64,000 nucleotides of DNA, taken from positions 310,001-374,000 of the forward strand of contig NZ_VFRP01000002.1 of assembly GCF_006385685.1 (NCBI RefSeq), read 5' to 3'. The DNA comes from Amaricoccus solimangrovi (lineage in GTDB: Bacteria > Pseudomonadota > Alphaproteobacteria > Rhodobacterales > Rhodobacteraceae). The position numbers and the translations under genes were made by a program. The notes beneath the pieces were generated by a model, which saw only the letters and a list, made by a program, of their open reading frames with translations, made no database searches and was not told where the DNA came from. Positions 16,915-25,240 of the stretch are shown here, in pieces; position 1 is the stretch's first letter, and every line of letters starts with the position of its first letter.

Positions 16915-18807
16915 ATGACGACAGCCCAGGTGGCTCAGGACCAGGCCGCGCATCCGCGGTCGCATTTCTGGAAGCTCGTTCTCGGCTCGATCGGAGTCGT
17001 CTATGGCGATATCGGCACGAGCCCGCTCTATGCGATGCGCGAGGCGCTCGGCACCGCGGCGCGCGACGGGCTGACGCGGGCGGAGGTGATCGGCATCGTC
17101 TCGATGCTGCTCTGGACGCTGATCCTGATCGTCAGCTTCAAATACGTCGTGCTCATCCTGCGCGCCGACAACCGGGGCGAAGGCGGCACGCTCTCGCTCC
17201 TCGCGCTGGCGCAGCGCGCGGTCGGGCGCCGGACCCCGGCGCTGCTCGTCCTCGGGATCCTCGGCACCGCGCTCTTCTACGGCGACGCGGTGATCACGCC
17301 CGCGATCTCGGTCCTGTCCGCGATCGAGGGCGTGGAACTGATCGAGCCCGGCTTCGCGCCCTATGTGCTGCCGATCACCATCGCGATCCTCGTCGCGCTC
17401 TTCGCGGTGCAGAGCCAGGGCACCGAGCTCGTCTCGCGCTTCTTCGGGCCGATCACCCTCGTCTGGTTCCTGACGATGGGCGGGCTCGGCCTGCTGCATG
17501 TCAGCGACAATCTCGCGATCCTCCACGCCCTCAATCCCGCGCGCGCGGTCGGCTTCGTGGCGAGCCACGGCTTCGGCGCGCTGCCGGTGATGGGCTCGGT
17601 CTTTCTCGCCGTCACCGGCGCGGAGGCGCTCTACGCCGACATGGGGCATTTCGGCCGCGGCCCGATCCGGGTCGCCTGGAGCGGGCTGGTCTTTCCCGCC
17701 CTCGCGGTCAACTACCTCGGCCAGGGCGGGCTCGTGCTCGCGCGGCCCGACACGCTCGTCAATCCGTTCTTCCTGATGGCCCCCGCCTGGGGCCTGCCGG
17801 CGCTGGTGCTGCTCGCGACGCTCGCCACCATCATCGCGAGCCAGGCGGTCATCACCGGGGCCTATTCGATCACGCATCAGGCGGTCCAGCTCGGCCTCCT
17901 GCCCCGGCTCGAGGCGCGGCACACCTCCGAGAAGGAGGTCGGCCAGATCTACATGCCGCGCGTGAACTGGACGCTGCTCGCGGGCGTGCTGATCCTCGTC
18001 CTGAGCTTCCAGAACTCCGGGGCGCTCGCGAACGCCTATGGCATCGCCGTCACCGGGACGATGGTGATCACCTCGCTGATGGCGACGGTCGTCTTCCGCC
18101 GCGTCTGGCGCTGGCCGCTCGCCGCCGTCGTCGCGGTGATCGCGCCGCTCCTCGTGATCGAGAGCTTCTTCCTCGGCGCGAACCTCATGAAGGTGCATGA
18201 CGGCGGCTACGTGCCGCTCGTGATCGCCGCCATCGTCTGCCTGCTGATCTGGACCTGGGTGCGCGGCACCGGCATCGTGCAGCGCAAGGCGCGCACCGAC
18301 GCGGTCACGCTGCTCTCGCTCATCGCGATGCTGCGCAAGCCCAAGCTCGCCCGCGCGCCGGGCACCGCCGTCTTCCTGACCTCCGATCCCGACATCGCCC
18401 CCTCCGCGCTCATGCACAACCTCAAGCACAATTACGTGCTGCACGAGCGCAACCTGATCGTGAAGGTGAATACCGCGACGACGCCGACGGTGCCCGAATC
18501 CGAACGCGTGGTGATCGAGCATCTCGACGAGAACTTCATCCGGGTGACGCTGAGCTTCGGCTACGTGGAACAGCCGAACGTGCCCCGCGCGCTCGCCATG
18601 GCGCGCAAGCAGGGGGTGAAGTTCGACATCATGAGCACCTCGTTCTTCCTCAACCGCCGCTCCTTCAAGCCGTCGCGGCATTCGGGGATGCCGCTCTGGC
18701 AGGACCGGCTCTTCATCACGCTGACCAAGGCCGCCTCGGATGCGACGAGCTTCTACAGCCTGCCCTCGAACCGGGTGCTGGAACTCGGGCAGCAGTTCGT
18801 GATCTGA
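16915..18807 (+). CDS. kup: Low-affinity potassium transporter Kup
   Basis: A 630-residue KUP/HAK/KT transporter, the family's normal length, with about twelve membrane helices in residues 15-430 and a cytoplasmic C-terminal domain. The signature GVVYGDIGTSPLYAMREAL is at residues about 27-45. FYGDAVITPAISVLSAIEG and GSVFLAVTGAEALYADMGHFG follow. It imports K+ with H+. It stands alone, with about 75 bp to rutR upstream. Confidence 0.95.
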   Translation: MTTAQVAQDQAAHPRSHFWKLVLGSIGVVYGDIGTSPLYAMREALGTAARDGLTRAEVIGIVSMLLWTLILIVSFKYVVLILRADNRGEGGTLSLLALAQRAVGRRTPALLVLGILGTALFYGDAVITPAISVLSAIEGVELIEPGFAPYVLPITIAILVALFAVQSQGTELVSRFFGPITLVWFLTMGGLGLLHVSDNLAILHALNPARAVGFVASHGFGALPVMGSVFLAVTGAEALYADMGHFGRGPIRVAWSGLVFPALAVNYLGQGGLVLARPDTLVNPFFLMAPAWGLPALVLLATLATIIASQAVITGAYSITHQAVQLGLLPRLEARHTSEKEVGQIYMPRVNWTLLAGVLILVLSFQNSGALANAYGIAVTGTMVITSLMATVVFRRVWRWPLAAVVAVIAPLLVIESFFLGANLMKVHDGGYVPLVIAAIVCLLIWTWVRGTGIVQRKARTDAVTLLSLIAMLRKPKLARAPGTAVFLTSDPDIAPSALMHNLKHNYVLHERNLIVKVNTATTPTVPESERVVIEHLDENFIRVTLSFGYVEQPNVPRALAMARKQGVKFDIMSTSFFLNRRSFKPSRHSGMPLWQDRLFITLTKAASDATSFYSLPSNRVLELGQQFVI

Positions 18808-18899
18808 CGCGTTAACGTTCCGGCAAGGTTCGGCCCCGGTTCCCGGCAATTCGCGTTAGGATCGACGCGAAGTCTCGGAGAATTTTCGGGGGAATCGCA

Positions 18900-19148
18900 A
18901 TGATCCGGATCCGCCTCGCCCATGCCTCGGCTCCCCGCCCACGGCCCCGCGCCCATGTGGTGGTGGAGGTCGCGGCCGCGCCGCCCGCGCGCCCCCTCCG
19001 GCCCGTTCCGCTCGCCCTGGGGCTGAGCGCGCCCGTCTCGGACGGCGTTCCGCACCGCCAGCGCCGCCTCGCCGCGACGGAGGCGGCGCGCGGCTTCTCC
19101 GAGGGGACGTTCTTCCTGCCGGGGCAGATCGTCGACCGGCGAAGCTGA
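18900..19148 (+). CDS. Small hypothetical protein, Pro/Arg-rich
   Basis: An 82-residue frame with a good ribosome-binding sequence (GGGGGA a few bases before the ATG) between kup and lolA. Composition is rich in Pro, Arg and Ala, and the C-terminal FSEGTFFLPGQIVDRRS looks ordered. No family is recognised. It is supported mainly by the ribosome-binding site and by filling the gap on the same strand as its neighbours. Confidence 0.4.
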   Translation: MIRIRLAHASAPRPRPRAHVVVEVAAAPPARPLRPVPLALGLSAPVSDGVPHRQRRLAATEAARGFSEGTFFLPGQIVDRRS

Positions 19149-19223
19149 GGCGCGGCGGTGTCCGCCGGAATGTGAACGGGCGCCCCTCGCCAGCGGGCCG
19201 GGCGCCGGGCTATATCCATCGCC

Positions 19224-19835
19224 ATGAAACGACGTGACCTTCTCCGCGCGGCGCTCGCCCTGCCGCTTCTCGGCTCCCTCGGCGCGCCGGCGCTGGCGCA
19301 GCCGGTCGACGTGACCGCCATCGACGCCTATCTGCGCGGGCTCCGCGTCGCGCAGGGACGCTTCCGGCAGACCAATCCGAACGGCTCGACCCAGACCGGG
19401 ACCTTCACCCTGGCGAAGCCGGGCCGGATCCGCTTCGAATACGACGCGCCCAAGGGCGCGATGGTGATCGCCGACGGCTCCTGGGTCGGGGTCTTCGATC
19501 CGAAGTCGAACCGGGGGCCGACGCGCTACCCGCTCTCGAAGACGCCGCTCTCGCTGCTGCTGCGCGACGACATCTCGCTGGCCGAACCCGGCATGGTGCT
19601 CGGCGCCACGCGCGACGCCGACGGGACGACCGACATCACCGTCGTCGATCCGAAGGCGCGCGACGAGGGGCGGATCGTCATGCGCTTCGGCGCCGATCCG
19701 ATCGCGCTCCGGGGGTGGCAGGTCATCACCCGGACCGGGCAGCGCACCAGCGTCCAGATCACGAGCCTCGACACCCGCGTCCGGCCGAGCCGGTCGCTCT
19801 TCAACATCGAGCTCGCCACCGCGAACCGGCGCTAG
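19224..19835 (+). CDS. lolA: Outer-membrane lipoprotein carrier protein LolA-like
   Basis: A 203-residue periplasmic protein with a signal peptide (MKRRDLLRAALALPLLGSLGAPALA; the RR pair could mark Tat export). The mature part has the LolA features: GRFRQTNPNGSTQTGTF, KPGRIRFEYDAP, an ADGSWVGVFDPKSN strand and a late TSVQITSL segment. It ferries lipoproteins from the inner to the outer membrane. Its TAG stop interlocks with the TAG of the convergent mocA-like gene (4-bp overlap). Confidence 0.88.
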   Translation: MKRRDLLRAALALPLLGSLGAPALAQPVDVTAIDAYLRGLRVAQGRFRQTNPNGSTQTGTFTLAKPGRIRFEYDAPKGAMVIADGSWVGVFDPKSNRGPTRYPLSKTPLSLLLRDDISLAEPGMVLGATRDADGTTDITVVDPKARDEGRIVMRFGADPIALRGWQVITRTGQRTSVQITSLDTRVRPSRSLFNIELATANRR

Positions 19836-20446
19836 CGGCCGGGACGGGCCGCGCGCCAGGCGGCCCAGTCCGCCGGCGTGTCGAGATCGACCGCGGCGCC
19901 GGCGAGCGGCACCGCGACCACGCGCGGCCCCTCGGCCCGGATCAGCGCCCGCGCGCCCGCGTCCCCCGCGCTCGCGGCGAGCGCGGGCAGGAAGCGGCGG
20001 TCGAAGAGCACCGGGTGGCCGGGCGCGCCGCCGGATGCCACGCCGGGTTCCACCGCCCGGCAGATCGCCGCCCCCGCCCGATGCGCGGCGATCAGCGCGT
20101 CGATCCCCGCCGCCGTCACCTCCGGCATGTCGCCCAGCATCACGATCACCGCCCCCGCGTCGGGCGCGAGCGCGGCGACGCCAGCGCGCAGCGACGCCCC
20201 CATGCCCTCGGCGTGATCGGGCGCCTCCACGATCCGCGCGGCGAGGCCAGCGAGCGCCGCCCGCCGCGCCGCCGCCCCCGGCGGCAGCACGACCAGCACC
20301 TCCCGCGCCGCGCTCGCGCGCGCGCGGGCCACGAGCGTGGCGAGGAGCGGGCGACCCTCGACCGGTTCGAGCAGCTTGTCCCGCCCCTCCATCCGCCGGC
20401 CCGCGCCCGCCGCGAGCAGGACGAGGTCGACGGGCGCCGCCCTCAT
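19832..20446 (-). CDS. MobA-like NTP transferase, probable molybdenum cofactor cytidylyltransferase (MocA)
   Basis: A 204-residue nucleotidyltransferase. LLAAGAGRRMEGRDKLLEPVEG at the N-terminus is the nucleotide-binding loop, GDMPEV is the metal-binding Asp region and a GHPVLFDRRFLPAL segment is typical of MocA. It likely adds CMP to molybdopterin for xanthine-dehydrogenase-type enzymes. Its start overlaps the stop of the XdhC-family gene by 4 bp, and these two commonly cooperate in inserting Mo cofactor. No molybdoenzyme structural gene is in the window. Confidence 0.83.
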   Translation of the reverse strand: MRAAPVDLVLLAAGAGRRMEGRDKLLEPVEGRPLLATLVARARASAAREVLVVLPPGAAARRAALAGLAARIVEAPDHAEGMGASLRAGVAALAPDAGAVIVMLGDMPEVTAAGIDALIAAHRAGAAICRAVEPGVASGGAPGHPVLFDRRFLPALAASAGDAGARALIRAEGPRVVAVPLAGAAVDLDTPADWAAWRAARPGR

Positions 20447-21420
20447 GCGCGCAGCCGCGCGACGATCTCGGCCAGGATCGCGACGGCGATCTCCGCGGGC
20501 GTGCGCGCGCCGATCGCGAGACCAACCGGCGCGTGGATCCGCCCGAGCGCCTCGCCGAGCCCGGCGAGCCGCTCCAGCCGCTGGGCATGGGTCTTTCGCG
20601 AGCCGAGGCAGCCGAGGTAGAAGGCGTCGCTCGCGAGCGTCGCGACGATCGCCGGATCGTCGATCTTCGGATCATGGGTCAGGGTCACCACCGCGACGCG
20701 GGAATCGAGCCCGACCTCGGCCAGCGCCTCGTCGGGCAGATCCACCATCACCCGCGTGCCCGGAAACCGCGCCTCGGTCGCGAAGGCGGAGCGCGGGTCG
20801 ATCACGGTGACGTCGAACCCGGCGATCCGCGCCATCGGCGCGAGATGCTGCGCCACATGCGCGGCCCCGACGACGACGAGCCGGGGCGCGGGGGCATGCG
20901 CGCAGAGAAACCACTCCCCCGCGAAGCCGGAGCGGTCGGCGCGGAGCGCCGCCTCCGCCTCCGGCCAGAGCGGATCGCCCGGATCCGCGATCAGCCTGTG
21001 CGCCCAGTCGCCGGGCCGGGTCGCGAGCACGACGCCCCGGCGCGCCGCCCGCGCCGCGACGATCTCCGCCAGCATCTCCGGGTCCGGTCCCGCCCCGCCC
21101 ACCGGCTCGAGCAGGATCCGGATCGTGCCGCCGCAGGCGAGGCCGACGGAGAAGGCGTCCTCGTCGGCGACGCCGTATTCGAGCAGCCGGGGCTTTCCAT
21201 CCGCGAGCGCCGCGACCGCCTCCGCCGCGACCGCGCCCTCGACGCAGCCGCCGGAGACGGAGCCGACGAGCGCGCCGTCGCCGCTGATCGCGAGCTGCGC
21301 GCCGGCGGGCCGGGGGGCGGAGCCCCAGGTTTCCATGACCGTCGCGATCGCCGCGCCCCTTCCGGCCTCGACGAAGGCGAGCGCGGCCTCCGGCGCCTCC
21401 CGCGGCGTCGCTTCGCCCAT
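20443..21420 (-). CDS. XdhC-family molybdoenzyme maturation factor
   Basis: A 325-residue protein with the XdhC N-terminal domain (AAIATVMETWGSAPRPAGAQLAISGDGALVGSVSGGCVEGAV near residues 20-65) and a C-terminal Rossmann domain (RLVVVGAAHVAQHLAPMARIAGFDVTVIDPR). XdhC proteins bind and deliver sulfurated Mo cofactor to xanthine-dehydrogenase-type enzymes. I chose ATG 21420 because GAGAGGAA lies just upstream; in-frame ATGs at 21438 and 21447 would add 6 or 9 residues. It is coupled to the MocA-like gene. Confidence 0.88.
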   Translation of the reverse strand: MGEATPREAPEAALAFVEAGRGAAIATVMETWGSAPRPAGAQLAISGDGALVGSVSGGCVEGAVAAEAVAALADGKPRLLEYGVADEDAFSVGLACGGTIRILLEPVGGAGPDPEMLAEIVAARAARRGVVLATRPGDWAHRLIADPGDPLWPEAEAALRADRSGFAGEWFLCAHAPAPRLVVVGAAHVAQHLAPMARIAGFDVTVIDPRSAFATEARFPGTRVMVDLPDEALAEVGLDSRVAVVTLTHDPKIDDPAIVATLASDAFYLGCLGSRKTHAQRLERLAGLGEALGRIHAPVGLAIGARTPAEIAVAILAEIVARLRA

Positions 21421-21564
21421 TGCGTTCCTCTCGCTCATCGTCGTCATCCCCGCGGCCCCGTGCGCGCCTTCGCTCGCCGCCCCGTTCCGGGAACCGGCGA
21501 GCCGCGCCGAGGCGTGAAGATAAAGGCCCGGTCCGGGAATTCCACCCGGCCGGGTGCCCGGGGT

Positions 21565-22101
21565 TCAGAAGTTGAGGCTGTAGCTCAGCCCGTAGCCGCC
21601 ATGCGCGGTCCGCTCCAGCCGGATGCCGGTGGAGAAGAAGCCGATCGCGGCGCCGGCGAGCACTTGGACCAGGTCATGCTCGTCCGTGTCGATGCGCGAG
21701 GCGCCGACGAGAACCGTGGCGGCCGCGGTCCCGGCCGCGACCCAAGGGTTGCCGGGGGCGCAGTTGAGCGAGAGATCGGTGGCCCCGGAGGCGGCGGCGG
21801 CGGTATGTCCGGAGGGGAAGCCATGCGACTCGCCGTTCGGCCGCTCGTTAATCCCGGAATCGCCCAGCCCGTATTTCAGCCCCTCGACGCTCAGCGCCAT
21901 GACGCCGAAGCCGGTCGCATAGCTCGCGAGGCGCTCCTGCTTCCAGGCGCAGACCGCCGCGGCGCCGGGCAGAGCGTATTTCAGCACATCGCCCGCGGTG
22001 TCGAGCCCGTCGGCGCGCGCGCCCGCCGGCGCGAGGGCGAGCCCGGCCGCGAGCGCGAGCGCGGCCCTGCGGAACGGGGGGGGAGCTTGGTCTGGACGCA
22101 T
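21565..22101 (-). CDS. PAP2-like phosphatase, exported/membrane
   Basis: A 178-residue protein with a signal-like N-terminus (AALALAAGLALAPAGARA). The central PAP2 motif FPSGHTAA is intact. The first motif is stretched (K and RP are separated by 10 residues rather than 6). The third, SRIDTDEHDLVQVLAG, keeps Arg and the nucleophilic His but has Gln where the family has Asp. It may be a lipid or pyrophosphate phosphatase with altered activity. It is divergent from the RibD-like gene with 175 bp between them. Confidence 0.75.
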   Translation of the reverse strand: MRPDQAPPPFRRAALALAAGLALAPAGARADGLDTAGDVLKYALPGAAAVCAWKQERLASYATGFGVMALSVEGLKYGLGDSGINERPNGESHGFPSGHTAAAASGATDLSLNCAPGNPWVAAGTAAATVLVGASRIDTDEHDLVQVLAGAAIGFFSTGIRLERTAHGGYGLSYSLNF

Positions 22102-22276
22102 CGGCTTTCCTCGGCGGATCGGCGGTTCATAGAGCGCGAAACCCGGCGCGAGTTCAAGGCTCGGGCAAGGCGCGACATTTCGCGCCGCCTGCTCTATCCT
22201 CGGGCGCCGAAGCGGTGGAACCGCCCGAGGGCGGACCGCGTTTCCCGGGCGCGAAAAGTCGGGGGGACGGAGAGAG

Positions 22277-23122
22277 ATGCGCCAAGCCGAAGTGACCGAG
22301 GGGGTCTGGTCGACGCTGCTCGGGCTCCGCGAGGGCGCGCGCCGCGCCCCCGGCCCCGACTGGAGCGCGGCCGAGCGGGCGGCCTGGGATCTCTACGCGC
22401 CGATCGCCGGCGGGGCCGATCCGGGCCCATATTTCTTCGCCCAGGTCGGTCAGTCGATCGACGGGCGGGTGGCGACGGTCAGCGGCGACGCGGCCGATGT
22501 CTCCGGCCACGAGGGGCTCTGCCATCTGCACCGCTGCCGGGCGCTCGCCGACGCGGTGGTGATCGGGGTGCGGACCGCGCTCGCCGACAATCCGCGGCTG
22601 ACGGTGCGTCATGTGCCGGGGCGCCATCCGGTCCGCGTCGTCCTCGATCCGCGCGGCCGGCTGCCCGACGAGGCGGGGCTGCTCAGCGACGCGAGCGCGC
22701 ACCGGATCGTGATCCAGTCGGTTCCCCGCCGCCGGCCCGACGGGGTCGAGGTGATCACCCTGCCCTCGCGCGAGCATGTGATGAACCCCCGCGCGATCCG
22801 CGACGCGCTGCTGGCGCGCGGCCTTCGCCGCGTGCTGGTGGAGGGGGGCGGCACGACCATCGCGCATTTCCTGGAGGCCGGGCTGCTCGACCGGCTGCAC
22901 GTGGGCGTCGCGCCGCTCATCATCGGCGCGGGGCCCTCGGGGCTCCGCACCTCTCCGATCGACCGGCTCTCGCAGGCGCTCCGGCCGAGGACGGCGGTCT
23001 ACGGGCTCGACACCGACGTGATCTTCGATTGCGCGCTCGACCCTTCGGGCAGCGCGAGCAGATCGACATGGCCGACCACCGCGGAGGAAATCCCGCCCGC
23101 GATCGCGGCGAGCCGCGCCTGA
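22277..23122 (+). CDS. RibD C-terminal-type (pterin/pyrimidine) reductase
   Basis: A 281-residue protein. After a 50-residue lead, the NADPH-dependent reductase fold of the RibD C-terminal/DHFR family appears: FFAQVGQSIDGRVAT, the NADPH-binding ADAVVIGVRTALADNPRLTVR, VLVEGGGTTIAHFLEAGLLDRLH and a terminal FDCAL strand. There is no RibD deaminase domain. It is not beside other riboflavin genes but beside a pterin-synthase-like gene, so a pterin or pyrimidine substrate is inferred. The last 40 codons overlap the convergent methyltransferase gene by 124 bp. GGAGAGAG upstream of the ATG is a good ribosome-binding site. Confidence 0.82.
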   Translation: MRQAEVTEGVWSTLLGLREGARRAPGPDWSAAERAAWDLYAPIAGGADPGPYFFAQVGQSIDGRVATVSGDAADVSGHEGLCHLHRCRALADAVVIGVRTALADNPRLTVRHVPGRHPVRVVLDPRGRLPDEAGLLSDASAHRIVIQSVPRRRPDGVEVITLPSREHVMNPRAIRDALLARGLRRVLVEGGGTTIAHFLEAGLLDRLHVGVAPLIIGAGPSGLRTSPIDRLSQALRPRTAVYGLDTDVIFDCALDPSGSASRSTWPTTAEEIPPAIAASRA

Positions 23123-23817
23123 AGCCAGTCCTCCGCTCCCGGGCAGCCGCATTCCTCCGCCGCCCGGGCGACGCCTTTCGCCAGTTCGCGCTGAAGCGCC
23201 GCGTCCCGGGGATGGAGCAGCCAGTCCGACCGCGCCATCCGCGCCACGAAGCCCCGCGCGCGCAGGAGTTCGGCGAGGATCGCCGCCCCTTGCGGGCCGA
23301 GCGCGGGGCCGAGGCCCTTGTCGCGCAACTGGTGGCCGTTGAAGGCGGCGAGGATCTCCGCCTCGCCCGGCGCGACGCCCGGGGACCAGTTCATCCGCCC
23401 GTCGTAGCTGAGCGCGCCGTGAAACCCGAGCCCTTCGGCGGCCAGCCGATCCGCGAAGGCCTCGAGCCAGTCGCGCGGCATCAGGTCGAGCAGCGCCGAG
23501 CAGGTGACGAGCGTCGCGCCGCCGAGCGGCAGGGCCTCGATGTCGCCGAGGTCGAGCAGATGCCCCTCGCCCCGCGCGCCCGCGTCGCGCACCGCCCGTT
23601 CGAGCAGGGCCGGATCGCGGTCCACGAGGCGCCAGCGCGCCGCGCGGGCCTCGGCCCCGAAGGCGCGCCGCGCCGCGCCGGTGCCGCAGCCGAGATCGAC
23701 CACCACCGGCGCCCCCGCGCGCCGCAGCCAATCGACCGCGCCGCGCAGCAGCGGGATGCTGCGCGCGCCCCGGTCCGCCGGCTCCCGAAGCGCCAGCCAG
23801 TCCGCGTCGAAACTCAT
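22999..23817 (-). CDS. Class I SAM-dependent methyltransferase
   Basis: A 272-residue methyltransferase. Motif I VVDLGCGTGAARRAF is near residues 40-54, the acidic loop RLVDRD near 70 and HLLDLGDIEALPL near 95. The fold matches small-molecule methyltransferases; the substrate is unknown. Its ATG overlaps the stop of the glycosyltransferase gene by 4 bp. The 3' end runs 124 bp into the convergent RibD-like gene; both C-terminal tails look unstructured, so the overlap is probably real. It is the last gene of the leftward cluster starting with the TauE-type exporter. Confidence 0.83.
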   Translation of the reverse strand: MSFDADWLALREPADRGARSIPLLRGAVDWLRRAGAPVVVDLGCGTGAARRAFGAEARAARWRLVDRDPALLERAVRDAGARGEGHLLDLGDIEALPLGGATLVTCSALLDLMPRDWLEAFADRLAAEGLGFHGALSYDGRMNWSPGVAPGEAEILAAFNGHQLRDKGLGPALGPQGAAILAELLRARGFVARMARSDWLLHPRDAALQRELAKGVARAAEECGCPGAEDWLQARLAAIAGGISSAVVGHVDLLALPEGSSAQSKITSVSSP

Positions 23818-24848
23818 CCGAGCGCCTCCGCGACCCGCGCCGCGGTCTCGGGCCATCCCGGCAGGGCGCGGCCCGCCCGCCACGCCGCCTCGGCGCATTC
23901 CGCGCGGTGGCGCCGGTCAGCGAGGAGCGGCCGGAGCGCGGCGGCCAGGGCCGCGGGATCGCCGGGCGGCGCCAGCCCGCCCGCCGCCTCCGGCACCAGA
24001 TCCGCGATCGCCCCGGCCCGGCAGGCGACGACCGGCAGGCCCTGGCTCAGCGCCTCCGCGAAGGCCATGCCATAGCCCTCGTATTCGGAGGCGAGCACGA
24101 AGACATCCGCCCGCGTCATCGCGGCGCGCGTGTCCGCGGCCGCCCCCTCCAGCGCGATCCGCCGGTCAAGACCGCGTGCGACGATCCGCGCGGTGAGCGC
24201 GGCGGCGCAATCCGGGTCGAGCCGGTCGGACCCGATGATCCGCGCCTCCCAGTCGAGATCCGCGAGAAGGGCCAGCGCGTCGATCAGCACGTCGTGGCGC
24301 TTGCGCGGGATCAGCGAGCCCACCGACAGGATCCGGGGCGGCGTGTTCCCGCCCGGCGCGCGGGCGGCCGGATCGGTGCCCGGCGGCGCCACGGTGATCC
24401 GCGCCGGATCGACGCCGAAACCCTCCGCGAGGCGCCGGCCGGTCGCGGCGCTGGTCACGACCACCGCCGCCGCCGCTTCGAGCGCCCGCCGCTCGGCCGC
24501 GAGGAGGCGGCTTCGCGTCGCGGGATCAAGCCCGCTCTCGTCTCCGAGCGGATGGTGGACGAGGGCGACGAGCCGGAGCCGCCCGGCCTCCCGCGTCATC
24601 TCCTCCGGCGCGGCGCCGAAGGCGAGCCCGTCGATCAGCAGGATCTCTCCGTCGGGCCGCGCCGCGAGGAGCGCGGCGACCGCGGCCCGCTCCTCCGGTC
24701 CCGCGTCGGGGAAGGCGCCGGAGAGGCCGAGGACCTCGACCTCCCAATCGAGCGCGCGCAGTTCCGAGATCAGCTTCCGGTCATAGCCATAGCCGCCGGT
24801 CGGCGCGTCGAGATCGCCGGGAACGACGAAGCCGAGGCGTCGCCTCAC
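23814..24848 (-). CDS. Family 4 glycosyltransferase (GT-B)
   Basis: A 344-residue GT4 enzyme with a GTG start. The N-domain begins GFVVPGDLDAPTGGYGYDRKLI, the linker has VAPPGTDPAA, and the donor-binding C-domain has RILSVGSLIPRKRHDVLIDAL and the family E-x7-E motif within LASEYEGYGMAFAEALSQGLPVVA. It should transfer a sugar from a nucleotide donor to a small acceptor or glycan. It overlaps both neighbours (pterin-synthase-like and methyltransferase) by 4 bp, which argues for one pathway. A pterin-type acceptor is inference. Confidence 0.86.
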   Translation of the reverse strand: MRRRLGFVVPGDLDAPTGGYGYDRKLISELRALDWEVEVLGLSGAFPDAGPEERAAVAALLAARPDGEILLIDGLAFGAAPEEMTREAGRLRLVALVHHPLGDESGLDPATRSRLLAAERRALEAAAAVVVTSAATGRRLAEGFGVDPARITVAPPGTDPAARAPGGNTPPRILSVGSLIPRKRHDVLIDALALLADLDWEARIIGSDRLDPDCAAALTARIVARGLDRRIALEGAAADTRAAMTRADVFVLASEYEGYGMAFAEALSQGLPVVACRAGAIADLVPEAAGGLAPPGDPAALAAALRPLLADRRHRAECAEAAWRAGRALPGWPETAARVAEALG

Positions 24849-25240
24849 AGCGCGCCCTCGTACCAGCCGCGCGCGAGGTGGCTTTCGTGGAGCGTCACCC
24901 GGATCCGCGCGAGCCTTCCGCCATCCGCGAGCCGTCCGGCCCGGGCGGCCCCGGCGAGGGCGTCGAAGACGTGCTTGCAGAGGAATTCGGTCGTGGTGAA
25001 CTTGCCGGCGAATTCGGGCTTCTCGTCGAGATTGGCATAGCGCAGCGGCGCCAGGGCGGCGGCGAGCGCCTCCGTGGCCAGGCCGATGTCGACGACCAGC
25101 CCCTCGGCGTCGAGTTCCTCCGCGAGGAAGGCGGCGTCGACGACGAAGGTCGCGCCATGCACGCCCTGCGCCGGCCCGAAGGTGGGCGACGGCAGGCTGT
25201 GCGCCACCATGATGTGATCCCTGACTTCGACTGCGAACAT
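24845..25240 (-). CDS. 6-pyruvoyl-tetrahydropterin synthase/QueD-like protein with altered active site
   Basis: A 131-residue T-fold protein. The opening VEVRDHIMVAHSL, the GVHGATFVVDAAF strand, VVDIGLATEAL, NLDEKPEFAGKFTTTEFLCKHVFDAL and VTLHESHLARGWYE follow the PTPS/QueD order. The usual HGH zinc pair is reduced to H-G-A, and the catalytic Cys normally just before it is absent. The acidic E/H partner residues near the C-terminus are kept. It may catalyse a different reaction on a dihydroneopterin-like substrate. It is one base from the dehydrogenase stop and overlaps the glycosyltransferase start. Confidence 0.8.
   Translation of the reverse strand: MFAVEVRDHIMVAHSLPSPTFGPAQGVHGATFVVDAAFLAEELDAEGLVVDIGLATEALAAALAPLRYANLDEKPEFAGKFTTTEFLCKHVFDALAGAARAGRLADGGRLARIRVTLHESHLARGWYEGAL

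Noticed and set aside
20035-24075. A 1346-codon open frame on the plus strand
   Set aside because: It runs antisense to the MocA, XdhC, PAP2, methyltransferase and part of the glycosyltransferase genes and out of frame with the RibD-like gene, and has Pro/Arg/Ala-rich translation with no family motif.
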